A stretch of 64,000 nt of DNA. It comes from Linyphia triangularis. Lineage: Eukaryota > Arthropoda > Arachnida > Araneae > Linyphiidae. The number at the start of each line of letters is the position of its first letter. Position 1 is the first letter of the stretch. The stretch is from assembly GCA_963978545.1 (NCBI GenBank), contig OZ021721.1:43400485-43464484 (forward strand). The letters are read 5' to 3'. The translations under genes and the position numbers were made by a program. Shown here piece by piece: positions 50,456-63,703 of this stretch. Under the pieces are notes generated by a model. It saw nothing but the letters and a program-made list of their open reading frames with translations, ran no database searches and was not told the DNA's origin.

Positions 50456-53400
50456 AACAAAGCATAGTCGAACATATTAAGGCTTACCAAATATTCGGAA
50501 CATTTAACTAGGTTTACCATCTCCAAATAATACCATCAATCGGTTTAACCCCTAAATGCATGAATTTTTATTTTTAATAAATAAAATTTGATATCAACCG
50601 GAAAATGTGTGTAGTTAATAAAAAAAAAACAAATAAAAAAAAAAAAAAAACATAAGGATGTTGCATATTGATGTATTTTTACATCACAAAACAAAGCTAT
50701 ATTTTTCTTGCATAAATTTATCAGCACACAAAAATATAAATATTGTTTGTTACCCTTACCTTATTTCTATCAGAGAAAAAATTTTCCTGTAGGTTTTTAT
50801 TACTTTTTTTATAAATAATCGTAATTCGTAACACCCGCCAAAACGAAATTGTACTCAGACAACAGCGCTTAAACAATGAAAATTGTCACAGATAAAGAAA
50901 TAAACTGTCAAAGATTCTAGTAACGTTTGGAAAAGATAAAATAGTTTTATTAAAAAAAAATACTATGCAAAGGTTGCTACATAAAGAAATATGAAGTTTT
51001 AAACATATGATGCAGATCTACATTGCTAAGTTGTGCATTTAAGGATTACATGTGTCTAAAAACAAGAATGCCATAACTATATATATATATATATACAATA
51101 ATACTTTCATAAAAATACTGCCAGATCAAGTGTGTGTAGCAAATATTCTAGTCAATATCGATGATTTCTTACAAAATGAATCTGAACCTTTTCAAACTCT
51201 AGCTCTTCGTATAGTTTTTAATGAAAATAGAAGAAAATACTAATTTTCTGAAAATTTGCAAAATGATGAGTATTCTGAATGATATATAGCTTTGGGAAAG
51301 CAGTATGTCGTCTAAATACAACATTTTTAGTTATAGACTAACAATAGCATTAAATTATAGAGGAATACGATACAATTTATAAATTAGATTTTTTTTTTAT
51401 TCTTTTAAAATATAACAATGACATATCTGAGTTAAAAGAAATCACAGGTTAAAATCTACTTAGATTGTAATTTTTCATATGGAATAATTAGCACCCTGTC
51501 AGTTTATTTTTGTTCACGCTATTCCATACATTATTTAACAGTTTTCTTGATGGTTATATTTTCTCTATCTTTTAAAGTTTGAATCGATCAAACTCTATAA
51601 CTTTATATTATAAATGCGTAAAAAAAATTACAGATATATATATATTTTAAATATTTCTGTAATTTCTCTTATTGAATTAGTTATATATGAATTTTTATAA
51701 ATTATAGAATTTTTTTAAATAAATATAGTGAACTATTTTTTAAAGTTTATTATTTGAAGAAAATATTAAAATGATTATTAAAGGGCAATTCATGTTTATA
51801 AATTTTTGTGATTTGCTTAGCATAAAGAAACTTTATTCAAAAGAATCACTGTGAAAATCTAGAGATTTTAAATGTGTGCTTCCTAAAGCTCCATAAAGCA
51901 TCACTTGATACTTGAAATAATTGATGAACCTATATTTGAAATATTCATTCATATAATGGTTTGTGCGACTGGACGTGACACATAAAACTTAATCTTTAAA
52001 AAAATTAAAACAAAAAAATCAAAATGACGTATTAAATAATGTTAGTAAAATATTGATGTATTGTTGCTTAAAAATCTATTCTTGATCTATTGAAAAAGAA
52101 TACAACAACAAAGTATAACGCATTGACATATAATTCTACACTACTGAGCAATATAAAACTTTTTAATCATGGATAAAATGTAGACTCGACTTTAATATAT
52201 GATTGAATTGCGTCAGAGAAAACTCTTCTTCTTGAAGAAAATCCTTCGTCGTCAAAAAAGTATTAAATGTTGTTGGGAAATAAACTGCAGACTGCCACTA
52301 CGTGCCGACAGTAAAATAAGTTCTTTCTGAAGAAGATGCGTTCTCTTCATTACATTGTCTTTCATCCATGTGTAAAACCAAATATTGACTTACGACAAAT
52401 TAAGAAAAAAGCTAAAATACCAGAAGAATTTAATCTTTTTAGTCAACAGTCTTTAAGAGAAAGCCTAATGGTTACGGTTTCGAGTGTGAAATCAAAGGAT
52501 GCAATGTAAATTCTTTTGAAAGGTTGTTTAAAGTAGAACCCTACTTGCAAATATTAAATAAAGAAGATAATTATTTAAACATATGTCTAAATCTTATCTT
52601 TAAAGAACGTATTATTTAAAAATGGAATTTTAAAATTACATTTTTTGACTAATTAAAAAGTTGTTTAAAATTCCAGAGACTATTGCACTTATAACTTTGG
52701 TTATCCTGGAGGGAAAATGCGAACAAGTTATATGTGTAATTTGGACATTTTTCCATTTAAGTTTGTCTTTTTTCAACATACGAATAAATCTAAATGGGTT
52801 TCAAAACTAGTTATTGAAATTATCATTTTGAATATTAAGTGCTTTCAAGTGATATTGGTTTTCAAGTGCATTATATATTTAGGTAAGTAGTATATAATAA
52901 TAATGTTACATTAATAGGAACACAACTAATTGCGAATCAAAAAATGCAAAAAAAACAAAAAAAAACAACTTGAATGGATTTATTCTATAAGATTCATTTA
53001 CCTTTTAACAAAAAAATTTAACTATTCCCATGATTTTCCTTACATGAAAGAACATCAGAGTCAAAGTGGTTCGTGTCATATTATATCAAAATTAGTTTGA
53101 TAAGGATTAATGCTTGTTAAAAGTGTTTTTTTTTTCAGGTCCGTGATAAATAAAGCCCTTACAATCAAAGTGATAAAACAACTCTGTAACTTGCAATAAG
53201 AATAAAACAGATAAAAAAAAATCCTTTTGATTATACGATACTCCTATAATCCTTTTGACCCAAATGGGAATATACGATCCGGATATTAGACAGTGCCCTA
53301 TTTAATAAATGAATCCTACTTTCACAAGGTTTTTGTTTTATACTTTGAGTGTTCTTTAGAAATAACTGAATAAAAACATGATTAAAGAATCTTGGAAACA

Positions 53401-53705
53401 TTCTCAGATTGCAAATGACGGACGTGTTTGCTATGTTTTAAAAAGTTTTTTTTTTTTTTTTAATTTTATAAGAATTATAACTATATTTATGTTACAATTA
53501 GTGAAAAAGAAATTTTTATTGTTCTTATTAAGTAAGCATTTAGCCTTTTTAGATATTTTGAATGAATTATCTGTGTAGGATAATATTGTTCTGATTGTAA
53601 TTAGCAGTGGGACAATATATCCCATCAGTGATTAAATTACTACAAGACTATATGTTATCTGTGTGTTCATAAAAATAGTATAATTATTACTACAATATCC
53701 TAGAT

Positions 53706-53728
53706 GACTGGGACAGACAGTCCCAGTC
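53706..53728. repeat. Perfect 9-bp hairpin
   Basis: GACTGGGAC and GTCCCAGTC pair exactly around AGACA. Nearby GTGGGACAATATATCCCA (53609) and ATTGGGATACACTATAATGGGA give a locally repeated GGGA/TCCC theme, reminiscent of transposon subterminal repeats. Confidence 0.7.
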
Positions 53729-54766
53729 GAATATTTGATCTATCATTGGGATACACTATAATGGGAGATTTACAGGATACGTTAAAAATTTAAACTTTAA
53801 AACTCATACTATATTTCTCTTAATATGTTAACATGAAATTAAACTACTTATCCTAGTTAATTTTTAATTATGGAGAAGTTATGCAGAAAGGGTTAACTAA
53901 ACCATGATTTAAATATATATTTTTATCGAAGCTTGTCAAAAGAAGATGCGACATTTCCCCAAAGTGATGTTAAAATAGGAAACATAAATTCAAATATTAT
54001 CCTACCAAAGCGCATCCCATCTCTTTCTTTATTAATATACAGTAGATTCTTGTTTAGAGCAGTTTCTTACTTAGCGTGTTTGGGAACAACACGATTTTTC
54101 TTTCAAAAGAGAAAACCTTATCCCTAACCCGAAATGCTCCAACTGTTACTCTCTATTTGTGATACATATTTCCATCCAGTGGTGTTTTCATGGGTCTAAG
54201 ATAAGTCAGAGAAAGCAGGATGTTGCGATACGTGCCACACGAATGTAAGTAAGAGGTAGTCTCTTTCTTTCCTCCCCTTTCGGAAATATTCAAACAATTT
54301 TATTACAAATTACTACGCTGCGGGACTCGTTTATTATATCTTTTTTTGTTTTTGTTTTTAGAGAACTTCATACATTGTGTGGTAAGACGGTATCATCCAC
54401 AAGTTTCTTTTCTATAACTTGACATGTACGTGAGGTGGAATATCATTACCTGAATATATTTGTGTGCATGCATTTTGGATAAGGAATATTTATGACTCAA
54501 GAGGTATTTATACTTCAAAACCAAACCACAGGAATAGTAAAGTCTTGTATTACTACTATTAAAAATGTTTTTAAACAAATTTATAGTACTTTATCAAAAT
54601 ACAAATTTCTAAAAATGGCATTTCATAAGATACTGAACATGATTTATAAATTGTAATTACTATGTTTTATTAATGTAGAGCTATTTTGATTTATTAATAC
54701 GTTAAAGATTTATTCCTATCATTACTTGTAAAAAGAATTTTTATTAAAAAGTAAACCGTAAACTTT

Positions 54767-54770
<4 letters not shown>

Positions 54771-54848
<78 letters not shown>
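54771..54848. repeat. AT microsatellite
   Basis: An uninterrupted TA run of 78 bases. Shorter ones lie at 51079-51094 and 56431-56454. Confidence 0.97.
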
Positions 54849-54849
<1 letters not shown>

Positions 54850-55429
54850 CAAAATTCATTTATGTTTTTCAAAAATTAAGAAAGTTTTTAAAAAGTTTTA
54901 CTTAACTTGTTAAAATATTAAATATTATATATATTTCATTGGCTATAAGCAACATACATATGAATAGAAACAAAGCGTTTTAATTATTCATTTAACCCAT
55001 CAAAAGTAAAAAAGTGCCACTCATACCACTTTTTCAATCAATAAAAATTGCTACGCTACTATTTTGTCTGCACTAATACAGGTTATATCTCAATCCGTTT
55101 TTAATTTGTTGCTTAAATAAGTGTTATTTTTAAATTCAGTGAACTAAAACAAAAGATATTAATAACTTTGATAGATAACAATGTTTTAAATAAAAATAAC
55201 GCTCAATATATTTTATTCTAAGTTCCAGTACAACGATTAACCAATGCTCGCTTAAACATTATGTAAGTGCAACTGACTAAAATTTCATTAAGATCATGAG
55301 AAAAATACACGTGACGCTGCATAAAGATCAAAACTTAATAAAAATTTTGTTCATAATAATATTTTTTATTGATCTAGTTGTTTACATATATTATTTTAAT
55401 ACTTTGTAAGTTAGATTAATTCCGATTCA

Positions 55430-55720
55430 TTACAGCGCCATCCACGCGGATATTTTCTGTTCTTTAAAAAATGATCTACAGCCATGCATGGAATGTATCA
55501 CTATGGCAACCATGTAAATAATCCTATAAAGATAAGCCTTTCTGACTGGAGCATTGCTTGTGAAGATGAAATGAAAGAAAAATGGATACATTTGCATAAT
55601 CGTGGACAGATAGATAAGTGAAACGGAGATGAATTATAGAATGGCTTTAGGGAGAAGCTGGATCACTCACTCTTAAAGAGAGAGTTCGTCCCCGCCCCCA
55701 CTCGACATTTTAAACTGTAA
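55430..55720 (+). promoter_or_regulatory. Motif-rich candidate regulatory region
   Basis: The patch is clearly less AT-rich than its flanks. It contains, in order, a CTCF-like core on the minus strand (TGGATGGCGC, 55435-55444), an RFX half site ATGGCAAC (55503-55510), GATA sites AGATAAG (55530 and 55612), a perfect POU octamer ATTTGCAT (55590-55597) and a GC/KLF box CCCCGCCCCCACTC (55690-55703). No open frame is convincing. An enhancer or a TATA-less promoter is possible; motif counts alone cannot prove it. Confidence 0.3.
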
Positions 55721-56831
55721 TCTATTATTCAAAACTTCATCTATAATTTATGCTTGTATAGAAAAATGAAACATGTTTTTTTTTTCTTATTCTTATTAAA
55801 ATAAACAATATAATCTTTATAACATAATATACAAGTATATTGTAAATATAAAAAATCACTATTCTTGCAACATATTTAATAACGCAACGAAGTATGTTAA
55901 TAAGTTTATTCATGGCATTTTTAGTGATGATAAAGCTTAATTAGTTTTAAATAAAAAATTAAAAATCTGTAAATTAATAGGAGATAAATCAGTCAATGTA
56001 TCATTTGAAAGTATTTATACTAATGAATTAAAAATATATAGTTGTAATTATTAACCTTCAATATTATTTTCAAATAGGTTAAATGACGGTTTCTGAGAAA
56101 ATCTTCAACATATGCCATCGCTAATAATCCAAACGATTTCGATGCTTGAGTAATATATGAAAAAATGGGCAATTCATTAAGTGAAGAAAACCAAAATTTT
56201 TATAAAAAAAACAAAGTGAAACTTTAAAAAAAGTTGTTGGGACTACTCAATAAACGCTTGAATGAATCAAGCTAAAATCTTTATTATGAAATTATAATGT
56301 CAGAAGAAAAATAGAGCAGCATTACATATTGGTAAGGGTTTTTTATTAATAATAAAACTTCAACAAACTTGTACGTTTGCAGAAAATATGTGAAGTATTT
56401 ATTTGAAGAGTTCATCAAAGTAAATTGCAAATATATATATATATATATATATATTTTTACTTTACATTTCTTTAAATTTTAATGCACTATCAAACATAAC
56501 CAACTTCTTAAAAGGACTCTTTTGTTAATTGGTGTTATCATATAAGTTGTACATAACGTATTTTAGAAATAAAAGATTTAGAGTACACATCAAAATATCG
56601 AATTTCCCTCATAAAAATATAAACGAGAACTAAATTTCAATTCACGTGATTTAATCCTATTTATCATTTTGTTCATGATAATTAATTTTAGATTGTGTAT
56701 AGTACATAATTAGAAAATGGATATCAATTTAAAAATATTTGTATTTTAAGATATCAATAAAAAGATATTTTTTAAAGTCGAATATACTTTAATAACATAA
56801 ATTGAACACGTATCAGTAAATAGAAAAATAT

Positions 56832-56857
56832 AAAAAAAAAAAAAAAAAAAAAAAAAA
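56832..56857. repeat. Poly-A tract (26)
   Basis: Twenty-six A in a row. No retroposon body is recognised upstream on either strand. Confidence 0.95.
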
Positions 56858-57827
56858 TGTTTTGTAATGTTGTTTAGAATCAAGTGATGTGTGTATACTG
56901 CATAATTTAAAAATTGAAGAAGTTTTAATGAGAAATCGTAATTAATTATTATTTTGTTTCGAAAGTAAACGAAAATAACTAAGGAACAATTAGTCATGAG
57001 CAATTCATTAAATGAAAATCATTAAGATTTTGGCTTTAAGGTTTTTGTTAATTAACTTAACAAAGCTTTGCTCAAATGGAGCCGCTTAAAGTAACAAAAA
57101 GTTATTTTATAAACAAGATGTGTCTTTTGAGATCATGACAGGTTACGTTTCTGTTAGTGAAGAAAAGAACTAATAAAATAAATGATGTTTACTTGTTTAA
57201 GTACTTTAATTAATTATACGGTAATATAATCAACGGGAAAGACATTTTTTGACGAAAAGCATAGTCTAATTTAATCATGTGAACTTTGAAAAAACGTTAC
57301 AAACATTATCAAATATCGTACATATCTGCAGTTAAAAATGGATAAAACTGCTTTCTGATGGATTTGAAATCTTACAAGTAAAGTATTTAATGTATTGCAA
57401 AAATTAATTTATTAATAATAAATAATTGTTTAGAATTTCAATTTAATAAGAAAAACGCAAATAATTTAACTTTCCTCTAATTTTAGTTTTTTTCTGACAT
57501 AAAATATGTTCTTTGAATAATTCATTTGAGTTATCACTAATTCATGTAGCACGGTTTACAAATTAGATTATTTTTAATTTTTTAAGTGTAGTCGCATGAG
57601 CAAAATGTAATTATACTAGGATATTAAATTAATTTTCTAAAAGCTTTTATGGATTGGTAAATATATTATGTATAATAACGAAGTATAATAAGACAGTGAT
57701 TCCTTAAAACTATTTTGTGAGTTTTCTAGTGTAATGTTAAAAAAAATGTATATTTTTTAATTTTAATTTTTATTGGGGCATATTTTATAACTGTAAAAAT
57801 ACTACTTTTTATCATATTTGATATTTT

Positions 57828-58007
57828 AAATCACCTATTTATCTATTAGCATAATATTCATATCCATGTTAAGCAATCTATTAATCTATAGACATAATTG
57901 TCAAAATTGCTATTTTAAGCCATTTATTAATCTATTAACATGATTATCAAATTTTATATTTAAAGATACTTATCAATCTATTCACATGTTTTCATATTTG
58001 ATATTTA
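57828..58007 (+). repeat. Diverged 46-bp minisatellite, four units
   Basis: Units begin near 57828, 57871, 57917 and 57962. Each carries a CTATTAATCTAT-like core, then ACAT and a TATTTGATATTT-like end. The copies are strongly diverged, so the array is old. Confidence 0.65.
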
Positions 58008-58363
58008 AATAACATCATATTACTTAGCCTATGCACAAATATACTTCTTGACGTAAGGATGTTTTGGATTAAAAAAAATATTCACAAAATATTTATTTTT
58101 ATTCGCAACCATTTTTGTTTTGCTTAGAATGAAACTATTAGATTGCTATGACATGTAAATTGAACAGAAACATTTTACATGAATGTCAACTTTATAAAGT
58201 ATTGCGTCTCGTAAATTAAACCCCTCTACAATTTGCTGAAGTAATATCTATACATCAGATATAAAAATCAATAATTTTCATGTTGTTGTTTTCCATCAAC
58301 AATAGTTTTTTAACCAAATGACCGATGTAAAATATTACTCTTACATTAATTTTTAGAATATAG

Positions 58364-58391
58364 AAAAAAAAAAAAAAAAAAAAAAAAAAAA
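58364..58391. repeat. Poly-A tract (28)
   Basis: Twenty-eight A in a row, without a recognisable retroposon upstream. Confidence 0.95.
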
Positions 58392-58514
58392 CTAACGATG
58401 CAAAAAAATTAAAAGTATATTTTTATTAACAATTTTGTAATTGTCATTTGTATACTTTTCTTAAAATAACATACATTTTCTAAATAAAGCTTTATCACCC
58501 ACATGATGGAACTT

Positions 58515-58860
58515 TTGTTTCTTGAAAACTGCTCTGGGCATTGCTGGGAAAACTGTTAAAAACAACTCTATATTAACAAACAAAATATCAAGAACCAAAC
58601 CTCCTATGTGGCTGTTTATTAAGAAATTTAATTAAAGCGTGACCTCCTCCAAGGTTTTTCTCCCCTTTTAAACTCAATTGATTTAATTAGCTCCGTTTCA
58701 GTCAACATGTCAAGTTATTTGCTTAATTGAAACAGACGAGATGCTAATCAGACATAAATCAGAACGCGCCTGTGCCGCAATGTTTGCTTAACGCCTTTAA
58801 TCGGAAGAAAAGCAAAACTCGGTGATTTTCTTTTCTACACTGTCGGATGTCTAGGGGAAA
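58515..58860. promoter_or_regulatory. Candidate conserved noncoding element
   Basis: Compact sequence of more even composition, without frames or repeats. It has homeodomain cores TTAATTAA and TAATTAG (58684-58690), a POU site ATGCTAAT (58741-58748), ATAAATCA and a GTTTCA...TGAAAC inverted pair. The texture resembles developmental enhancers. Sequence conservation would decide. Confidence 0.3.
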
Positions 58861-61337
58861 GTACACCAGAAATGGTTCAATTTTAATTAAAAACACAGGT
58901 CAAATTTTTCTACTGACGCAGTTCTTCTAATTGATGCCAAAATGCCTCTGGAATTTGACTTTAAGCCTTTTGTAAAATAAATTAGATTTGTTTCTATGCT
59001 TTTGTGAAGGTTTCATTAAATATCATGATTAAATGCGATTTGAAAGATTGAAATAAGAAATTATGCAGTGCAAAAAAAAAAATTACACAGTGTTTTGTTT
59101 TTAACCACACTAAGTGATTCATCTTTTAACAAAGTAACTGAATTTTATGATAAATAATTCTCTCTATCTTTGGTCAAAAACAACCAATGAGAAATAACTA
59201 ACAAATACATTATCTACTTTTTAACCGTTTTAATGTTGGAACAATCATAGTTACAGAATTATTATTTTCCGAGTTATCAAGAATTAAACAAATCATTGAA
59301 GAAATGAAAATTACTTCATACATTTTTTAAACTTGTTTATCACTACTTTAAAATGACACTGGATATTTTTACTTAAAAAAACAGCTGTGGAAAAAGTTTT
59401 TCAAAAGCTGAAAGCGACCCAGGGTAGTCAGTAAGGTTCCACAATGCCCTAACTACGTTAAAATGGATCGTAAGTGTGGTAAGTGTTACGAATAAGTCGT
59501 TTTTCTATGCAAAAAACATTCTGTATTTTTAAGTAAGAGGCTAAATGAGCAGCTGGTCACCAAGTGCAGAACAATTCGTTAGGATCCGACACAACTCTCT
59601 TTGCAAGGTAAACCAGGGCTCACTGTGATAAACATAATGAGCTACCGCAGACATTTCTTGATATAATACATAAATCATTTGGCTGATTAAGGAGTTAGAC
59701 TATTCTTACCTTTTTATACTCTCATCAACTGGTCCAAACCAGTTTAATTCTCTCGGTCAAACTAGCAAAACCAAAAAGTACGTATATTCGCATTAATGTT
59801 AAACATTAACCCAAAATGGATATTTTGTCAATTACTTTGAAATAAAAACATTTCAAAGAGACACAGACAATCTTTTTTATTTTTATAATTGTAAACGTGT
59901 GTTTATCACATTTGGCATTATCAGTCTAAAAATAATTTAAAAAATAAAACTTATTTTACTACGTTAAAAAATATATTAGAAATTAACCATAAATCCATGC
60001 GTTTCTCGGATGTTTTAACAATTCAACGCTGGAGAAACTCAAATTTTGACATTTTTTAAAGATATATTTTCATTAATTGAGTCTGGAAATTGAAACGTTC
60101 AAAAGAACCAATCTAAAATATTCGTATTAAAACATTTTACGTATTTCAGATCATAAAGAACACAGATGAAGCGTTTAATTTATAAAGGAGAAAAATTCGT
60201 TGCGATGAATTATTAAGTGTTCTCAGATATGCAGATTGAATATGATGATGAAGAAACAGAAGGTTACCAGCAAGGGTCTGAAACTTGAACTCTTATGATT
60301 TTATCAACAGTCCGATAACAATACATTTGGAACTTGTAGTGCTCACACAGTAGAAGACAATTAGCCAAGACTGCCTAGTTACCTGCATTTGTGTCATAAA
60401 CGTTAAAGCAAACGTTTCAAGCACATTGCCTTTGTCAAACTTAAGTTTTAAGTATTGGTCCTTTTGAAAAGGTTCCAGTGTTTCTTTTAAACACATTTAT
60501 AGAACAATATTTGGCAAATCACTCTACCGTAACAGGTGCGAGAACTACGCATAACAGTTGTATTCTCATTTTACACTGCTCAAGGACTGCGGTTGGAACA
60601 TAGTCAGAATCAGAAATCTGAAAACAAAGTTTTTTCCTATATTTCTACACATCTATATATCTTAAAAGCTTACTGTTTCCTCGAACCACTGACTCATTCA
60701 CTGAAAAACCTCAGGGTATTACAGAACTTTTGCGTAATGATATATGTCCTCTACATAAGTTAAGCGGTTTTCAGTATATTTTGTTTGGGTAAAACAACTT
60801 AGAAAAGCACGTACGCTCTGGAAACACAAGAACCATCGTGATTTTGGAATAATGTTTTCCCAACGTTAGTTTACTTTGTAGTACCTGCTTCAAGATTATT
60901 TTATGTGCTTTCAATGCAAATCGTGTTCTTAAGTGCAGCTTGCAAATAAATTTAATTTTCTCCTCATTTTTGGAACTAAAATTTTTTATTACTCCAATCA
61001 ATTTTCTTTACTCGGAAATATCCATGCTTACGAATTGTTTCACTTGAGTGTTTCAAAAAGATACTTAAATCCGAATAATTTTTTTTAAAGATTCATTTGT
61101 TTTATAGTTTAATTACTTTTATGTACTATCCATTGTATAATAAATTATTGTTTCAAACCAACTCGCTTTAGTGAGTTCAAACTTGGATTTTTTTTTTGCT
61201 TTCAACTACCCATATATTAACAAGGGATATTGAAAGTATTGTTTTCGTTAAAAAAAAAATCCAATTTTTTTGTATTTCGCCACGTTTTCTCTAGACCTCT
61301 AAAAATGTGTCTAGAAAAAAATTATGTCTGTGTGAAT

Positions 61338-61351
61338 GGGGGGGGGGGGGG
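61338..61351. repeat. Poly-G tract
   Basis: Fourteen G in a row. Confidence 0.9.
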
Positions 61352-61671
61352 CAGCCATCATAAAACCGAACCTAAAATGTTCATTTGTAATGTACGGGTT
61401 AGTCGTGGTCACGGGACAAGTCATTATGGTTTTCGTCAATATTGAGCATGTGCATAAGGTAGCTGCCACTGAAAAAAATCATATTTTTTATTAATTGCTA
61501 TAAAACGGCTCTAATGATTTTGATCAAAATCACTGCAGTAATTCCTATTAAGGTGTTCTAAACATCCCCACCACAAAAACGAATGCCTATAACACAGAGT
61601 TCTCTTCCCTTGAGAGTCGCTTTTCTCCTCTCCTCTATTTCACTTACTAGACAAGGATAATATAAGAAGTA

Positions 61672-61760
61672 TCTCTATATATATAAGGCAAAGCCCTCAC
61701 TCACTCACTCACTCACTCACTCACTCACTCACTCACTGACTCACTGACTCACTCATCACT
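61672..61760 (+). mobile_element. Helitron-like 5' end with CACT tract
   Basis: After an A the sequence starts TCTCTATATATATAAGGC. A TC start followed by TATATATAAG is typical of Helitron 5' ends, which insert between A and T. A 50-base tract of CACT/GACT tetramers follows, then CATCACTAATTCTCC and the 148-bp array. Nonautonomous Helitrons often carry internal minisatellites. The 3' end (hairpin and CTRR) would lie beyond the window. No Rep/helicase is visible. The assignment rests on the end motif and layout. Confidence 0.4.
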
Positions 61761-61779
61761 AATTCTCCCACTTCCCACA

Positions 61780-63703
61780 TAGTCACAACTCTGAAAATCG
61801 GCACAAATATCAACAATGGTAAAAATAGAAAAAGTAAACTATTCCGATCTCGATTAACACACTTTAAGGGGTCGAAAAGGGGTCAAACGTTCCAAACGGG
61901 GGACATTCGAAAATCCTACTTCCCGCATAGTCACAACTCTGAAAATCGGCACAAATATCAACAATGGTAAAAATAGAAAAAGTAAACTATTCCGATCTCG
62001 ATTAACACACTTTAAGGGGTCGAAAAGGGGTCAAACGTTCCAAACGGGGGACATTCGAAAATCCTACTTCCCACATAGTCACAACTCTGAAAATCGGCAC
62101 AAATATCAACAATGGTAAAAATAGAAAAAGTAAACTATTCCGATCTCGATTAACACACTTTAAGGGGTCGAAAAGGGGTCAAACGTTCCAAACGGGGGAC
62201 ATTCGAAAATCCTACTTCCCACATAGTCACAACTCTGAAAATCGGCACAAATATCAACAATGGTAAAAATAGAAAAAGTAAACTATTCCGATCTCGATTA
62301 ACACACTTTAAGGGGTCGAAAAGGGGTCAAACGTTCCAAACGGGGGACATTCGAAAATCCTACTTCCCACATAGTCACAACTCTGAAAATCGGCACAAAT
62401 ATCAACAATGGTAAAAATAGAAAAAGTAAACTATTCCGATCTCGATTAACACACTTTAAGGGGTCGAAAAGGGGTCAAACGTTCCAAACGGGGGACATTC
62501 GAAAATCCTACTTCCCACATAGTCACAACTCTGAAAGTCGGCACAAATATCAACAATGGTAAAAATAGAAAAAGTAAACTATTCCGATCTCGATTAACAC
62601 ACTTTAAGGGGTCGAAAAGGGGTCAAACGTTCCAAACGGGGGACATTCGAAAATCCTACTTCCCGCATAGTCACAACTCTGAAAATCGGCACAAATATCA
62701 ACAATGGTAAAAATAGAAAAAGTAAACTATTCCGATCTCGATTAACACACTTTAAGGGGTCGAAAAGGGGTCAAACGTTCCAAACGGGGGACATTCGAAA
62801 ATCCTACTTCCCGCATAGTCACAACTCTGAAAATCGGCACAAATATCAACAATGGTAAAAATAGAAAAAGTAAACTATTCCGATCTCGATTAACACACTT
62901 TAAGGGGTCGAAAAGGGGTCAAACGTTCCAAACGGGGGACATTCGAAAATCCTACTTCCCGCATAGTCACAACTCTGAAAATCGGCACAAATATCAACAA
63001 TGGTAAAAATAGAAAAAGTAAACTATTCCGATCTCGATTAACACACTTTAAGGGGTCGAAAAGGGGTCAAACGTTCCAAACGGGGGACATTCGAAAATCC
63101 TACTTCCCGCATAGTCACAACTCTGAAAATCGGCACAAATATCAACAATGGTAAAAATAGAAAAAGTAAACTATTCCGATCTCGATTAACACACTTTAAG
63201 GGGTCGAAAAGGGGTCAAACGTTCCAAACGGGGGACATTCGAAAATCCTACTTCAAACATAGTCACAACTCTGAAAATCGGCACAAATATCAACAATGGT
63301 AAAAATAGAAAAAGTAAACTATTCCGATCTCGATTAACACACTTTAAGGGGTCGAAAAGGGGTCAAACGTTCCAAACGGGGGACATTCGAAAATCCTACT
63401 TCCCGCATAGTCACAACTCTGAAAATCGGCACAAATATCAACAATGGTAAAAATAGAAAAAGTAAACTATTCCGATCTCGATTAACACACTTTAAGGGGT
63501 CGAAAAGGGGTCAAACGTTCCAAACGGGGGACATTCGAAAATCCTACTTCCCACATAGTCACAACTCTGAAAATCGGCACAAATATCAACAATGGTAAAA
63601 ATAGAAAAAGTAAACTATTCCGATCTCGATTAACACACTTTAAGGGGTCGAAAAGGGGTTAAATGTTCCAAACGAGGGATATCCGAATGTTCCTCTTCCA
63701 ATG
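61780..63703 (+). repeat. 148-bp tandem array, 13 copies
   Basis: The block TAGTCACAACTCTGAAA recurs at 61780, 61928, 62076, 62224, 62372, 62520, 62668, 62816, 62964, 63112, 63260, 63408 and 63556, always exactly 148 apart. Apart from the last 45 bases or so of the final copy, differences are only a few: an A/G choice just before the block, one AAATCGG to AAGTCGG in the sixth copy, and CCC to AAA before the eleventh. Each unit has two GGGGTC boxes 11 bases apart and GATCTCGATTAAC. No conserved frame runs through the unit. There are no unique spacers, so this is not a CRISPR array. Confidence 0.97.

Noticed and set aside
61780..63703. CRISPR array
   Set aside because: The repeats are 148 bp, directly abutting and without unique spacers, in eukaryotic DNA.
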